A stretch of DNA of 64,000 bases, taken from positions 1,550,001-1,614,000 of the forward strand of contig CP137864.1 of the NCBI GenBank assembly GCA_034406715.1, written 5' to 3'. The stretch is from Rhodotorula mucilaginosa (lineage: Eukaryota; Basidiomycota; Microbotryomycetes; Sporidiobolales; Sporidiobolaceae). The notes beneath the pieces were generated by a model. The model was not told the DNA's origin. It worked only from the letters and a program-made list of their open reading frames with translations, and made no database searches. Position numbers and translations under genes: made by a program. Shown piece after piece: positions 34,203 to 45,316 of this stretch (the first letter of the stretch is position 1; each line of letters begins with the position of its first letter).

Positions 34203-37200
34203 ATGGAGGCGCTCGCGGCGCTGCTGCCGCTCAACACGCTGACCGTGTCGCTCTCGGGCTTGTCGACCATCGGCAAGACTTTTGTCAAACACTACCTCCA
34301 GCGGAGCAAGGTCACCGAGAAGACGTGAGTCGCCGCTCGCTGCTGCTTAGAAACCGCTCACTGAACCTTGCTCTATCTACCAGGGAGGCGCGCGAGAGCT
34401 TTCTCTACGATGAAGCGTTCTCCGTCATGCGCAACTTTGTATGTCATCCCAGCCCTCGGAGCGGGGCGCAAGCTTTTGCACTCTGTCTGGCTGACTGAAT
34501 GTGCCCGCTTCCGACTCTAGTTCAAGAAAGCTTCGATGAGCACCGTCGAGGAGATTCAGAGCTTCTGCAACAACTTCATCCCGGCGCCGTTTTGGGTCCG
34601 CGTGATCCGCGTCGTCGTGCCGCTGTCGACTCGACTCGAAGCCGGCGAGGTCCTGATTGCCGGACTCGGAGACGACGATATCGAGAACGTCGTCGGCGGG
34701 CGCGAATGGTGGCAGCGGACGGCGCACCGCGAGAATGGCCTCGACGCAGAATGGATCAGCATGAAGCGCGATTGGGAGGGACTGGCGGCGGCAGAGTCGA
34801 ACGCGTACAAGAAGAAGGGCAAGTCGAACGACGAAGACGAGCAAGAGTGGCAGGCCGTGCAGGAACAGCTGCGCAAGATGAAGGCCGAGGCGAAAGCCCG
34901 AGCGAAACGGCGACGCGCAGAAGGAAAGGCCCGCCAGGAAGCGTCCTCGCTCGCAGCAGACGACGACCTCTCCGACTCGGACGCTGCAGAGGCACTCGAC
35001 GAAGCGGAAGCAGCGGATGCACAGCGTCAGACGCACGGCGGCGAACGCTTCGACGAGACGCCGGACGATTACCGCGAGGGCGAAGACGCATACACGAGCG
35101 ATCTTGACGATATGCCGGTCACTCTGGCTATCCATGGCGGCGCCTATCTCCTCGGTTCGATCAACACCCATCGCTACGTCTATTGGCGGATCGCGAGAAA
35201 GACCGGCGGCCGCGTCTTTGCGGTCGAGTATCGACTCTCGCCCCAGTTCCCGTTCCCTTGCAGTCGTAAGTTCAGCTTCTGCCTAATCCTCCACGGAAAT
35301 CTTGATCTGACTCATTTCCAATCCCAGTGCATGACTGTCTCGCCGCCTACCTGTACCTCATTCGGCCGCCGCCTGGCGCCAAGCACCGCGCCGTCGACCC
35401 GTCAAAGATCACAATTTGCGGCGATTCCGCTGGAGGCGGCATGGCGCTGGCGCTCATGTGCTTGCTCCGCGACGTGGGACTGCCGCTCCCGGCAGGCGGT
35501 GAGTGACTGCGTGTTGGACCTCGTCGCTGCCGTGAGCTGACGCGACTCTTCCTTTCGGTTCGCAGCAATGTTGATCTCGCCATGGTGCGGTGCGTGTAAC
35601 GAGTTTTTTTTCTGTGATTGTTAACCCTCCCGGCTGACCGGTCCAGCTCCGCTACAGATCTTACGCATTCTTTCCCTTCGATTCTGGAGAACACCGATAC
35701 CGACATCCCGCGTGAGTCGACGGAAGGCTCGGAAGGCTCGCGTTCCCTTCTTGGACCAGCTGATCCCCTTCGCGTCTGAACAGCCCCTTACGGCTTTGCG
35801 GTCTTCAAACCGTCTACGCTCTGGCCGCCTCCGCCGCCCGAGTTCCGCAAACGAGCGGCCGAATCGACTTCGCTGCACGGATTGAAGGAGGCTGCGCAGC
35901 ACATACAGCAGAACGGCAAGGCCGGTTCGGCGACTCCGAAAGGTTCAAATTCCCACTTTCCGCATCTGCACGACCCCTTACCTCATCACAAGCGACAAGC
36001 TCTCGCGGACGCCATCCAGAAGGTGCCGGAGCGCGACGACACCGTCGCCGAGCCTGCCGCCGGAGGAACTGGGATCCAAGGCGACAAGGCGGACTCGGGT
36101 CAGCACAAGGCCGAAATTGCCGAAGTCATTCGTGTCAAGGTCGATGGCAAGGAGGTGGAACTGGCGGATCAGATTCAGCTTTACGCGACCAATGCTCAGG
36201 TGGGCCCTCTGCTCGCGTGTGCCACTTCTGACTCTCTATTGACCTTTCTTACGCATGCCAGCTCATCTATCCGTTCGTCAGTCCCGTGTGGCAGCCGAGT
36301 CTGGGAGGCTTGCCTCCACTGTACATCATGGGCGGAGACAAAGAGGTTCTGCGTGATGAGATCATCTACGTGCGTGGTCGTGATCAGCGGTTTGATGTCC
36401 CGTACCTGAACTCATGCTCGGAACACACAGTTGGCGCACCGGGCTGCGCATCCAGACCGATACCCCGTCCGCGACGGCATCCTGCAGCAGAATCCCGAGA
36501 GGACCGAGCGTGCAAAGCATTACCCGCCCACGAAGGTTCGCTTTGCAGAGCCCCCCTCTAAAACGCAATCGGTGTGGCTGACATGGTCCCTCTTTCTCAG
36601 GTCCACTTGCAGATCTACGACGGGGTCTGCCACGACCTCCCGCTCTTTTCGTTCACGACGCCGGCGAAATATTGTTTCCGCGCGATGGCTTCCTTCGCCA
36701 AGTGGGTCACGACACCGCCCGGGCGAACCGCTAGCACCGTGCTGCCGGACGACATGGAGTTGCCCGTCGAAAAGGATCCTTCCCATCCGGATGCTGCCGG
36801 CTTGCGCGCGAGGCTGTCGCCGATGCGCGCAGCTTCACTCATGGCCGACCGGACTTCAAACCGCGGCGGCAGCGGGACCAGCACTCCTACTTCGGCCTCG
36901 ACCCGATCTCCACGAAGCCAGCACTCGAGGTCGCAGATTCGCGACCTCGAGAAGACCATCTACTCGTCGACGCAGCCTTTTAATCGCCCCGAGTATGACG
37001 ACAACATGATCCGCGAACGAGTCTCGATTACCGGGGTCGTTCGACCGATGGAGCCAGAAAGCGAGATGAGCATGCTGCACCTCGACAAAGAGGATCTCGG
37101 AGTCATCAAGGAAGCGCCGGTGAAGCGTTACCTCGCCGGCAGTACGTTTCTGGTGATCGACTTTCCCGCATCGACACTGACCTCACTTTACTGCGACCTT

Positions 37201-37875
37201 ACCTCGCAGAGGTAGTACTCGATCGCCACTTCCGCAGTACCTACAAGAAGGTCCAGAAGAAGCGCGAAAGTAGGTCTCCTGTGGGCATGACGGCGAGAGA
37301 AGGAACGTACTGATGCTACGATCCCGTTGCAGAGCATCTGCGCAAGTCCATGCGGGAGGAAGCGAAGCGCATCACGAAGCGACTGGAGCAGATGCAGCAG
37401 AAGCCGAGCACCGGAAACGCTGCGAGCAGCGGCACGCAATCGCCCGCTCGACCCGTCGAGGTCTCGCCGTCTGAAGTCGCGGTCGGAGACGCGCCGCCAC
37501 GCATGACGGATTCGCCGGAACCGCTCGATCCGGCTCAGGGTCGCGCCGCACGGACGCGTAGCGTCAGTATCCCGATCGGGCTCGAAGGACTCGGAGGCTC
37601 TTGGTCTATGGAGGGCGAGCGGCCGCCCCCGTCCAGTCTCGCCGGTCGAAAAGACACGCTCGAAGCTCGCAAGCTCGCCAAGGTCCTTGACGAGCACTAC
37701 AGTCGCTTCACGGCCCTCAACATCTGGGGAAACGTGAGCGCCTTCTTGCAGCCCTATAGTGACACGAGCAGCTGATGGAGCTTCCGTTTTCCAGGTCTAC
37801 GACGCTGTCAATCGAGGACCTCTCGCGCGCAAAGTTGCTCAGCGCGAAGAAAGCATCGCGAGCACGAGTGCTTGA
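34203..37875 (+). CDS. large HSL-type alpha/beta hydrolase (lipase/esterase)
   Basis: Thirteen exons: 34203-34324, 34384-34438, 34521-35265, 35328-35498, 35566-35589 (24 nt), 35658-35711, 35784-36199, 36262-36369, 36431-36535, 36601-37141, 37210-37269, 37333-37733 and 37795-37875; about 960 aa. The hormone-sensitive-lipase plan is present: oxyanion motif LAIHGGAYLLGS (His about 264), VEYRLSPQFPFP, nucleophile Ser about 341 in ICGDSAGGGMALA, acid in IMGGDKEVLRDE, and His in YDGVCHDLPLF. The N-terminal ~260 residues include LTVSLSGLSTIGKTFVKHYL, a possible membrane anchor, and a charged Lys/Glu/Asp-rich coil. About 130 extra residues sit between the nucleophile and the acid, and a long Ser-rich tail ends the protein. 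Probably a lipid-droplet or ER esterase (inference); substrate unknown. Confidence 0.88.
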
Positions 37876-37970
37876 TGAGCTTCCTTTAGACGAGATCGCT
37901 GGACTAGAGTACGTATTTCACTGTACCACTATGGAACATGTTGTGCAATTTTCGCGGCCGCCCGCCTCCA

Positions 37971-40900
37971 TCACATGAAGATTGCGAGCGTAACGGGGTT
38001 CACGTTCGCCCCTACTTCGATCAGGCGTTCCCTCGCCAAGAAGTTGAGCGGCATCTCGACGATGCGACCGCGAACCTGCGAAAGCTGCTCTTTGACCTCT
38101 TGCATCGGGAGGTCCACGGCTGCGACATGGCCGGGCTTGATAGGCGGTTGCGGGGCATAGGCTGCGGAGGGCGGTACAGTCGAGCGTCAGCCGCGCGTAC
38201 CACCGCTTTTTAAGAGCTCAACTCGCCTTTGTACTGCGAGTCGGAAAGGTCAGGTCGGCATCAGATGCAATACTTTTCAAAAGCGCTGAGGAGGAGACGC
38301 ACCTGCGCCCACGTTTCCACCTGCCTGGAGGGAACGACATGGAAGATGGTCTCGTAGATGTCGGCTGCACTCTGCGTCAGTCCGCGACCGAGTCGACCAA
38401 GTCCGCAAGCAGGACGTACCGTTCCTCCTCGCAGTCTCCCGCAGCAACGCTTCCGTTTCGGGACTCAACGGGTCCTGCGCAGACCGCAGAGAACGTCAGA
38501 GACTCGTAGGGCGAGGTGAATGGGTTGACGTACCATGACGCGTTGGTCTGCTTCCGATCCGGTCACGTCCACATGATCCGTGCCCACAGGCAGCATGGCC
38601 GGAGAGACCGGTTCTTCGCTTCCGGGTGGGCAGAGGTGCGGTGGCGCGAGACCGAGAGCCTCTTTGTAGATCTGGCGACGGAGGGTGGCCGCGAAACGGG
38701 ATACTTTGACCTGCGCGCGCCACAAAGCATGAGCGCGGGAAATCGCAATCAAGGGAAGAATCTCGCGTGCTTACCGGTCTGCCGTTCATTCGACTCTCGA
38801 TGACATCCTCCCAGTCTTCGTACACGCAGGCAATCTCCGAGTCGCGATCGCCTCGCAGCGAGCGGTCGTTAATGTTGGCGGAACCCATGATCACGCGCTG
38901 GTCGTCCACGATGAGGAGCCTACCAGGAGGCTTTCGTCAGCCACCAGTAAGCTAACCTCAGCGCACTGCTTACTTTGAGTGGATGTAGGTCTCCTCCGTC
39001 ACGTATGCGTTCCGCTCGGACGCTTCGTCGCCGGACCATTTCTCGTCGAGCAACCTCGTCCGAGCAGCGTCGCAATGGTGAGCGACCGAGTCTGAAATCT
39101 CTTCATGGATATCGTCTGCGCTCTGGAAGCGGCGGACGATGTCCCAGGCGGATTCGTACGACTCGGGCAACGGGAAGTCCCGCGTCTTGTCCGCCTTGTC
39201 AACAGACTCTTTCGTTCCGAGCGCCGCCATCTCGGCTCCTTCGCGAGGGACGGCGAACTTGACGACCTTGTTCTTCTCGAGCTCTTGCTGGTCCGGGTTC
39301 GGTCCGAGGTACACGCTGCGCAGGCCGGAACGATCGTTAGCACGAAGGTGACGGAGATGCAGGCTCGGAAAGAAGAAGCGCACCGAGCGAGTGCGGCCTG
39401 AGCTTCCTCGAACGAGATTCCCGACTTCTCTTGCATGTGCCTGAGTCGTGCTGGGTCGTTGTTGAGGCGGTCGTAAGAGCGGAGGTTGTAGAACTCGATA
39501 TAGTCGCTGGCGTTGTATCCGGCCTTCTCAATCAGCTCGCAGATAGATTTGCCGCCACGAGAGATCGACTGGTACTGAGCGCCCAGGATCGCCAGAGTGC
39601 CGGAAGACCCTTGGATGTCGCCGGCGAAACCAGGGATGGCGGGGATCATGATCACGACCTGGAAGGGGCAGTCCGCCACGGTCAGCTCCTACCCGACGGC
39701 GGCGAGGATGCGTAGGTAAGGCGAGTCCTCTGCACGCACCTTGAACTTCTTGCCGTCGCGAGCAGCGCTGAGAATGCGCTCGACAAGTGCTGCTCCGACC
39801 GCGTTCAAGACCGGACCCTTGTCTCCGGACGCATTCGAGACGAAGAACTGGCGAATTCGCGGCTCAAGGCCAGTTAGCAAGGGGTTCGGCGATCAGACGT
39901 TGGCTCTAAAACTCACCTGATTCTGGATGAGAATGTAGTGAGACGCCTCGCGGATGAGCTGGAGGTAGGCGTTCTGGATCGAGTGTTCCGTCGGCCACAC
40001 TCCGTGACTCCAGTCGGTGACGGAACGCAAGACTTGAATTCGAGCGGTACCCGGACCTTTCTGGATCGAGAATGGCTCGCGCCACCCACCGTCTTCAGGT
40101 CCGCGAAGGTGGCAGGTGAAGCGCTCGCCGAGCTCGGCAAACTTTTGCCAGTGCGGGTGGCGAACGATGGTCGGTGTCGGCTCTTGTCCGGGCTCGACCG
40201 GATGGGGAAAGGCGAGCGTCGGGTAGCGACGGTCGTGACGGTATTTGAGATGCTTGACAAAGTTCCAGCGCTCGCAGAAATGCTGGGAGATGTCGAGCGT
40301 GGCGGGTCCGGTAATCATCGAGTGCACGTCGAGCCAGGGCATGCGAGGCGTCTCGAGTCGAGACTGCTGGTTCGACGCCCAGTGATCGACGTCCTTGAAG
40401 TCGGCCACGCGCGCGTTGTTGTACTCCTGGCCAGGGAAGAGCGTGCGCGAAAAGTCGGTCGGGTGGACATCGGCGAGGGGATGCGACGAGGTATCCCAGC
40501 GTCCGAAGCAGATGTCGAGGCCGCCGATGCAGGCCACGACGTTGTCGACCACGACGACCTTCTCGTGGTGGCTCCAGTAGAGCGTCACCTCGCCTCCGAG
40601 CTGGGATCGTCGCGCGTCAACCCCTTATCAAACCAGTCTCGTACGCTCCGCCACTTGAATACTCACATGGTCCGGGTGCCGCATGACCGCAATGTTCTCG
40701 TGCAGATTTTCGAGAAAGTGCTTCGTGTGTGCGCTGCTCATCGACATCGTCTGCGTGCTGCCGGTCCGAGTTGAAGTCAGCATGCTGGCCGGGCAAAAGA
40801 CTCGTTCGTAGTCCTCCGAGCTCGCGCACAGAGCCCAGCGGAAGGAAGAGAGACTACGTACACCTCTTTGTACACGATGATGAGAATCTTGACCCCTTGC

Positions 40901-41489
40901 TGTGCTTTGCGAAGCAGAAGGCGGTCGAGCCGGAAGTCTTCGTGCTCGGTCGGCGGCCGCCTCAGATGCAGCTCCGGAGTGAGCCACCAGTCGAGGATCC
41001 AGACCGTCTCTTTCGCATTATCGATGATTTCGGACAGCGCGTAGAAATAGTCGTGACCCGAGGTGTACCTTTCGGCGGGAAGGGGAAACGAAGACCGTCA
41101 GTCCGCGACGACTCGACCGCAGAGCCTCACGCCGGAACGAGCTGGGTACGCACCACTTGACGTCGTTGCCCTCCGTCTCGCCTGCAAACGACTCGAACCG
41201 GTGCTCCCTCCGAATCTGCAACCGCGCCTCGTCTTCCGCTTTTTCGTGCGACTCGTCGTGTCGGTGGTCCGGATTCAAGGCGTACTGTCAAGCGGAAAGT
41301 CAGCTTCGCCTTCGTCTCTGGACGCCGAACTACAGCTACGCACCGAGACGGACTCTCCGAAGCGCTCTGCTCTTGTCGTCTGTCGAGAGAAGCTCAGGTC
41401 AGGACGGGACGTGCGGCGGGAAAGTATGGGAAGAGACGAGTGCTGACCAGCTTCTCGAACTTGGCGCTCAGCTTCTGCAGGCTGGGCAT
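37971..41489 (-). CDS. phospholipase D, short form without PX/PH
   Basis: Fifteen minus-strand exons: 41489-41448, 41379-41344, 41284-41154, 41068-40862, 40757-40667, 40600-39917, 39847-39740, 39658-39384, 39315-38974, 38919-38775, 38710-38534, 38474-38420, 38364-38303, 38233-38227 (7 nt) and 38161-37971; 850 aa. Both HxKx4D motifs are intact: HHEKVVVVD (about 181-188) and HSKLLIVDD (about 637-645), followed by [10 protein letters not shown]. Other PLD blocks: [56 protein letters not shown]. The C-terminus [20 protein letters not shown] fits eukaryotic PLDs. It hydrolyses phosphatidylcholine to phosphatidic acid and choline (family knowledge). PX and PH domains of the Spo14 type are absent. 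The last intron has a GC donor. Confidence 0.92.
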
Positions 41490-41666
41490 GATGGAGTTGC
41501 GCCAGCTGCTAGACCGATGAGCACAGTCTCTGAGCTACGAGAGGCCCTGCGTATGGCTCAGTGAGGGATGACGAAGAGTCGTTCGCAGAGCCGAAGGCGG
41601 GAGCATGTGGGGTGAGACCTGGTGCAACCGGTTGCAGCTGCAAATCTAAAACCAGCAAATATGAAT

Positions 41667-41738
41667 TCCTCGATGGTCTAGTGGTTATGATTCGGCTCTC
41701 TCACAGCCGCGAGCGGGGTTCGATTCCCCGTCGGGGAA
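41667..41738 (+). tRNA. tRNA-Glu (anticodon CUC)
   Basis: 72 nt, no intron. The acceptor stem TCCTCGA pairs with TCGGGGA (one T-G wobble). The anticodon stem CGGCT/AGCCG encloses the loop CTCTCAC, giving anticodon CUC for GAG codons. The T arm contains GGTTCGATTCC (B box) and the D arm TGGTCTAGTGG (A box), both as in eukaryotic tRNA-Glu. The discriminator is A. A run of six T at 41746-41751 is the Pol III terminator. An identical copy lies inverted at 45020-45091. Confidence 0.97.
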
Positions 41739-41745
41739 AGCATTC

Positions 41746-41751
41746 TTTTTT
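41746..41751 (+). terminator. Pol III T-run terminator of tRNA-Glu
   Basis: Six T residues 7 nt after the tRNA 3' end, the usual RNA polymerase III stop signal. Confidence 0.85.
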
Positions 41752-42000
41752 CGCCTGTCGGCGCTCTTGTCGTCTCTTTTGCCAGCGCCGCTGGAAGCTT
41801 CCGAGGACTCGGGAAAGAATGCCCGCGCGCGCAGACGCCTCGGTTCCTGACCACATCTCGGTCGAGCTTCGCAGGGGGCTTTCTGAAGCAGGTAACTCTC
41901 TTTTCGCGACGAGCCATTGCGTAGTGCCGTTCTTTCGTCCGTACGTCGGAGGTCTATCCAATCTCGTCTGATCCCGTGAAGTTCTCCAGGGGCGCGCGAA

Positions 42001-42264
42001 CTAGCGCGACGATCGAGCGCCCAGACAGCTCCACCAAGAAAACGGCTTAGGCGTTCGAACGAAAGACGAAGTGTCCTCCTCGATTTTCAAACGCTTCTGC
42101 ACTTCCTTATACCGCGCGGGCTCGCAGACGCATGTGGGTTCGAGAGCTTGAACCCGATTCGCAGTCATTGACGGAGAAGAGGATGTGCTACGAAGTGGGC
42201 GAAGGAGACGGCGAGCGAGTCCACCAGAGAGGGCGACGAAGAGGAGCCAGCTGTAGAGAGTCAT
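42001..42264 (-). CDS. small membrane protein, hypothetical
   Basis: Single exon, ATG to stop, 87 aa. The N-terminus MTLYSWLLFVALSGGLARRL reads as a short membrane helix or signal anchor followed by a basic patch. The rest is polar with two nearby Cys (PTCVCEP) and an aromatic end (TPKPFSWWSCLG). It lies 263 bp past the plus-strand tRNA-Glu, between it and TRM5. I do not recognise it. The hydrophobic start followed by basic residues is what makes it more than a chance frame, but a random frame of this length is possible in GC-rich DNA. Confidence 0.4.
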   Translation of the reverse strand: MTLYSWLLFVALSGGLARRLLRPLRSTSSSPSMTANRVQALEPTCVCEPARYKEVQKRLKIEEDTSSFVRTPKPFSWWSCLGARSSR

Positions 42265-42752
42265 GAAGGGTCAGCATCGCAGACTCTTTTGTGTCTCTGG
42301 TGCCCATGCCCATGCCTGACCACTCGCACCGCACGGAGAAGGGGGTGTATCAGGGTTTCGTTACGTTCGTCGGCATGTCGGACAGGGACCGTAGTCCACT
42401 GCCTTACTAGGCCAGGGATAACAGGACGTTCCGGCTAAGGATACGTGTCTGTTCATCATATAAAGAGAGGGGAGGAGGCGACCGAGGGACTGCCCGTGCG
42501 CGATTGGCGAAAGAGGCGGTGCGAGTGCGAGTGGACAGGCAGACAGAGCAGTAGAGTGAGCAGAGTACGTACAGCAGTCAACCGAGTCCAGTGCAGGTTC
42601 GAAAGCCGGGAGTTGAGAGTGAGCGAGTGAAGAGAAGGAGAAAGAGAAGCGAGAGCGCGATTTTGACAAAGGTCGAGCGAGACGAGCACATGCTCACGGC
42701 GCACGCTCGCTTCTGGAGACGCAGTCTGAGCCGTGCATACTCTGCCATCGCC
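42265..42752. other. intergenic region upstream of TRM5
   Basis: 488 bp between the small minus-strand frame and the TRM5 ATG. The plus strand is purine-rich at about 42600-42660, within the probable leader. No gene supported. Confidence 0.35.
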
Positions 42753-44778
42753 ATGGAGAACCCCGTCCTCGAAGCACCCGTCCATAGGGGCATGCAGCAA
42801 CTCGACCGCTCCGCCTTCAACCAGCAACTCACGCTCCTCGCGGCCCGCTTGCCCGCGGCCAAGACCACCCAGTTCATGCACAAGGATGCGAAAGAGTCAG
42901 TCTGGGTCCCCTTCATTGCAAGAGAAAGCCGCCGCTGGGAGAGCAAACTGACATCGGCTCTCTGTTTTCACGCGACACAGCTTCGTCCTCCGGTTACGAG
43001 GAATCGGACCTGTCAACCCGGATCCGTCAGAACAGCACCGGAGAGTGTTGCTCCGAACAGGAGACAGATGTATGCTCTCGCTGCCTGGAAAGGAGACCAG
43101 GCGGAGCGGTATCCTGACGCACAAAATCCGCATTCCACAGCCGCGCTGCCGGCAGAACTCGTCGAACTGGTCAACCGGAGCGGCGGAGAGGTCGTCGAGC
43201 ACCAAGTTCAACTCGACTATGACTTTTGGTCTGCAGGTGGGCTCTCCTCCCGTGGAAAACCGGCTCGCGAACGGGCAGAACTGACCCGCAGCGCGTGCCG
43301 GAACCGTCAACGCAGACCAGATCCTGCAGGCTGTCCTGCCGGAGGAACTCTTGGACGAATCGCCGACAGCTTTCACACAAGTGGGACACATCGGTAGGTC
43401 GAGCTGGGCGCTTAGAGGTGCCGAGGCCGGAGCTGACATCTGCTCGAAACGGTGGCGCAGCGCACCTGAACCTCCGAGACCAATACCTCCCGCACCGATA
43501 TCTCATCGGTCAGGTCATCCTCGACGTGAGCCAGGTTGGACACCTTTTTCGAACAAACCGCTGTTGATCACGTCTTGCCCGCCGCTGCCCCGCAGAAAAA
43601 CAAGACCCTGCGCACTGTGGTCAACAAACTCGACATGATCGACAATGTGTATCGGAATTTCCAGATGGAGGTCCTCGCAGGCGAGCCAGACTTTGAGGTC
43701 GAGATGGTGAGCACGTCTCTCGCCAGCCACTCTAGAAGCCTCCGAAACCTGAAGCCTCCTCATCGCCGACCAACAGTCGGAGCACGACTGCAAGTTCCGC
43801 TTCGACTTTTCCAAAGTGTACTGGAACTCTCGACTGCAAACCGAGCATGCCCGCCTCGTTTCGACCTTCAAGACTTCGGACGTCATCGTCGATGGCTTTG
43901 CGGGCGTCGGCCCGTTTGCCGTCCCGGCCGGGAAGAAGGGTTGCGCCGTTCTGGCGAGCGATCTGAATCCCGCCAGCGCAGAGGCGCTCGCCGGCAATGT
44001 CAAGCTGAACAAGGTGACTTTGCCTTTCCTTCTCGCCGCGTTGCCCTATCTCCCACGCTCACGATCCTGTCGCGCGCTTAGGTCGAAGGAAACGTCCGGA
44101 CATGGAACGAAGACGGCCGCGACTTTATCCGGCAATCTGTCCTGCGCGTGTGGGACAACCCGTTCCCGGAGTACGTCGCGCCCCTCTCGTCCCGCGAACG
44201 GTCACGTCGCGCACGGGCAGAACGCGAGGCGCGATCCGCCGCCGCAAAATCGGCCGCACCCGACCACTCCGACTCGCCCGCCGCAACATCTACACCAATC
44301 CCGCAAGCGACCGAGTCGAGCACTTTCACGACTGCGTCCGATGCATCAACTGCGCCAACAGGGAAGCTGCGACGGTTACCGAACCACTACATCATGAACT
44401 TGCCCGCCTCCGCTCTCACCTTCCTCGACGCCTTCCGCGGGTTGTACCGACCCCTGTACGAGAAGATCGGAGAGGAGGCGGCCAAGAAGGCGATTGCGGA
44501 AGCAGGAGGATTGCCGATAGTCCACTGCTACTGCTTCACGAAGGAGATCGAGGGAGCCGAGGAGGACATCTGCCAGGTGCGTCGCTCGGCGGACTTCTTG
44601 AGGCCCTCCTTGACGCACTCTGCTTACTCTTGCTCTCTCGCAGCGTGCAACCGAGGTCCTCGGATTCAAGGTCCATCCGGGCTTGCAAGATTTCGCCGTC
44701 CGATTTGTGCGCGACGTCGCGCCGAAAAAGGAGATGTACTGCCTCGAGTTCAGGTTGACGGACGAAATGGTAGCGTAG
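42753..44778 (+). CDS. TRM5: tRNA (guanine37-N1)-methyltransferase TRM5
   Basis: Nine exons: 42753-42895, 42981-43069, 43141-43236, 43316-43393, 43461-43525, 43596-43706, 43777-44013, 44082-44576 and 44644-44778; 482 aa, usual for fungi. Family blocks in order: [108 protein letters not shown]. The AdoMet site is [19 protein letters not shown] with SDLNP, and the catalytic NLP region reads [16 protein letters not shown]. The enzyme makes m1G37 next to the anticodon and prevents +1 frameshifting, in both cytosol and mitochondria (family knowledge). An Ala/Arg/Ser-rich insert sits between the AdoMet and NLP motifs. The two flanking tRNA-Glu genes have A37 and are not expected substrates. Confidence 0.94.
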
Positions 44779-45005
44779 TGCACTCTTGCCAATTTGAGGG
44801 ACGTCTTAGCTGTTGACTTAGAGGGCCGTCTTTCCGCTGTGCCTCTTCGAAAGACCTGCTGCGGACGGTTCTCGACGCTTGAAGCTTATTGCACGACCTT
44901 TGGGCGCTTGTCTTTCGAAGAGTCCCGCTTTCAAAACAAAAGCACTTCACCCAGCACCAAAGCCGCGGAAAAGCTGAGAGAACGCGCGGTGGGCACACAA
45001 ACAGC

Positions 45006-45012
45006 AAAAAAA
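45006..45012 (-). terminator. Pol III T-run terminator of inverted tRNA-Glu
   Basis: Seven T residues on the minus strand, 7 nt after the tRNA 3' end. Confidence 0.85.
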
Positions 45013-45019
45013 GAATGCC

Positions 45020-45091
45020 TTCCCCGACGGGGAATCGAACCCCGCTCGCGGCTGTGAGAGAGCCGAATCATAACCACTAGACCATCGAGGA
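45020..45091 (-). tRNA. tRNA-Glu (anticodon CUC), inverted identical copy
   Basis: The reverse complement is identical over all 72 nt to the copy at 41667-41738, with the same A and B boxes and no intron. On the minus strand it is followed by a run of seven T (45012-45006). Short identity continues into the flanks: ATGAAT before the gene, and GCATTCTTTTTT after it in both copies. Confidence 0.97.
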
Positions 45092-45316
45092 ATTCATGTT
45101 ATTGTTTTCCCTTGTTGTGTTCATATACGGTTACAAACGCATGCGCTTGCCCCGCCTTCTTCGAGATCTCGCATGGGTTTCCTTTTGTGCGCAGGTCCCT
45201 ACCCGTCTGCGGAGTTTTAGCACACGCTCGAGACCTGAAGGTCCCAGGCACACTCCCGCTCCTACACTCTGCCTATCAGCCTCAACCCCTGCTCGATCGA
45301 AGCTCTGCGCCGCAAC

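Noticed and set aside
41678-41961. Frames overlapping the tRNA-Glu genes (peptides with GIEPRSRL or GNRTPLAAV)
   Set aside because: They are translations of the tRNA sequence itself and recur at both copies.
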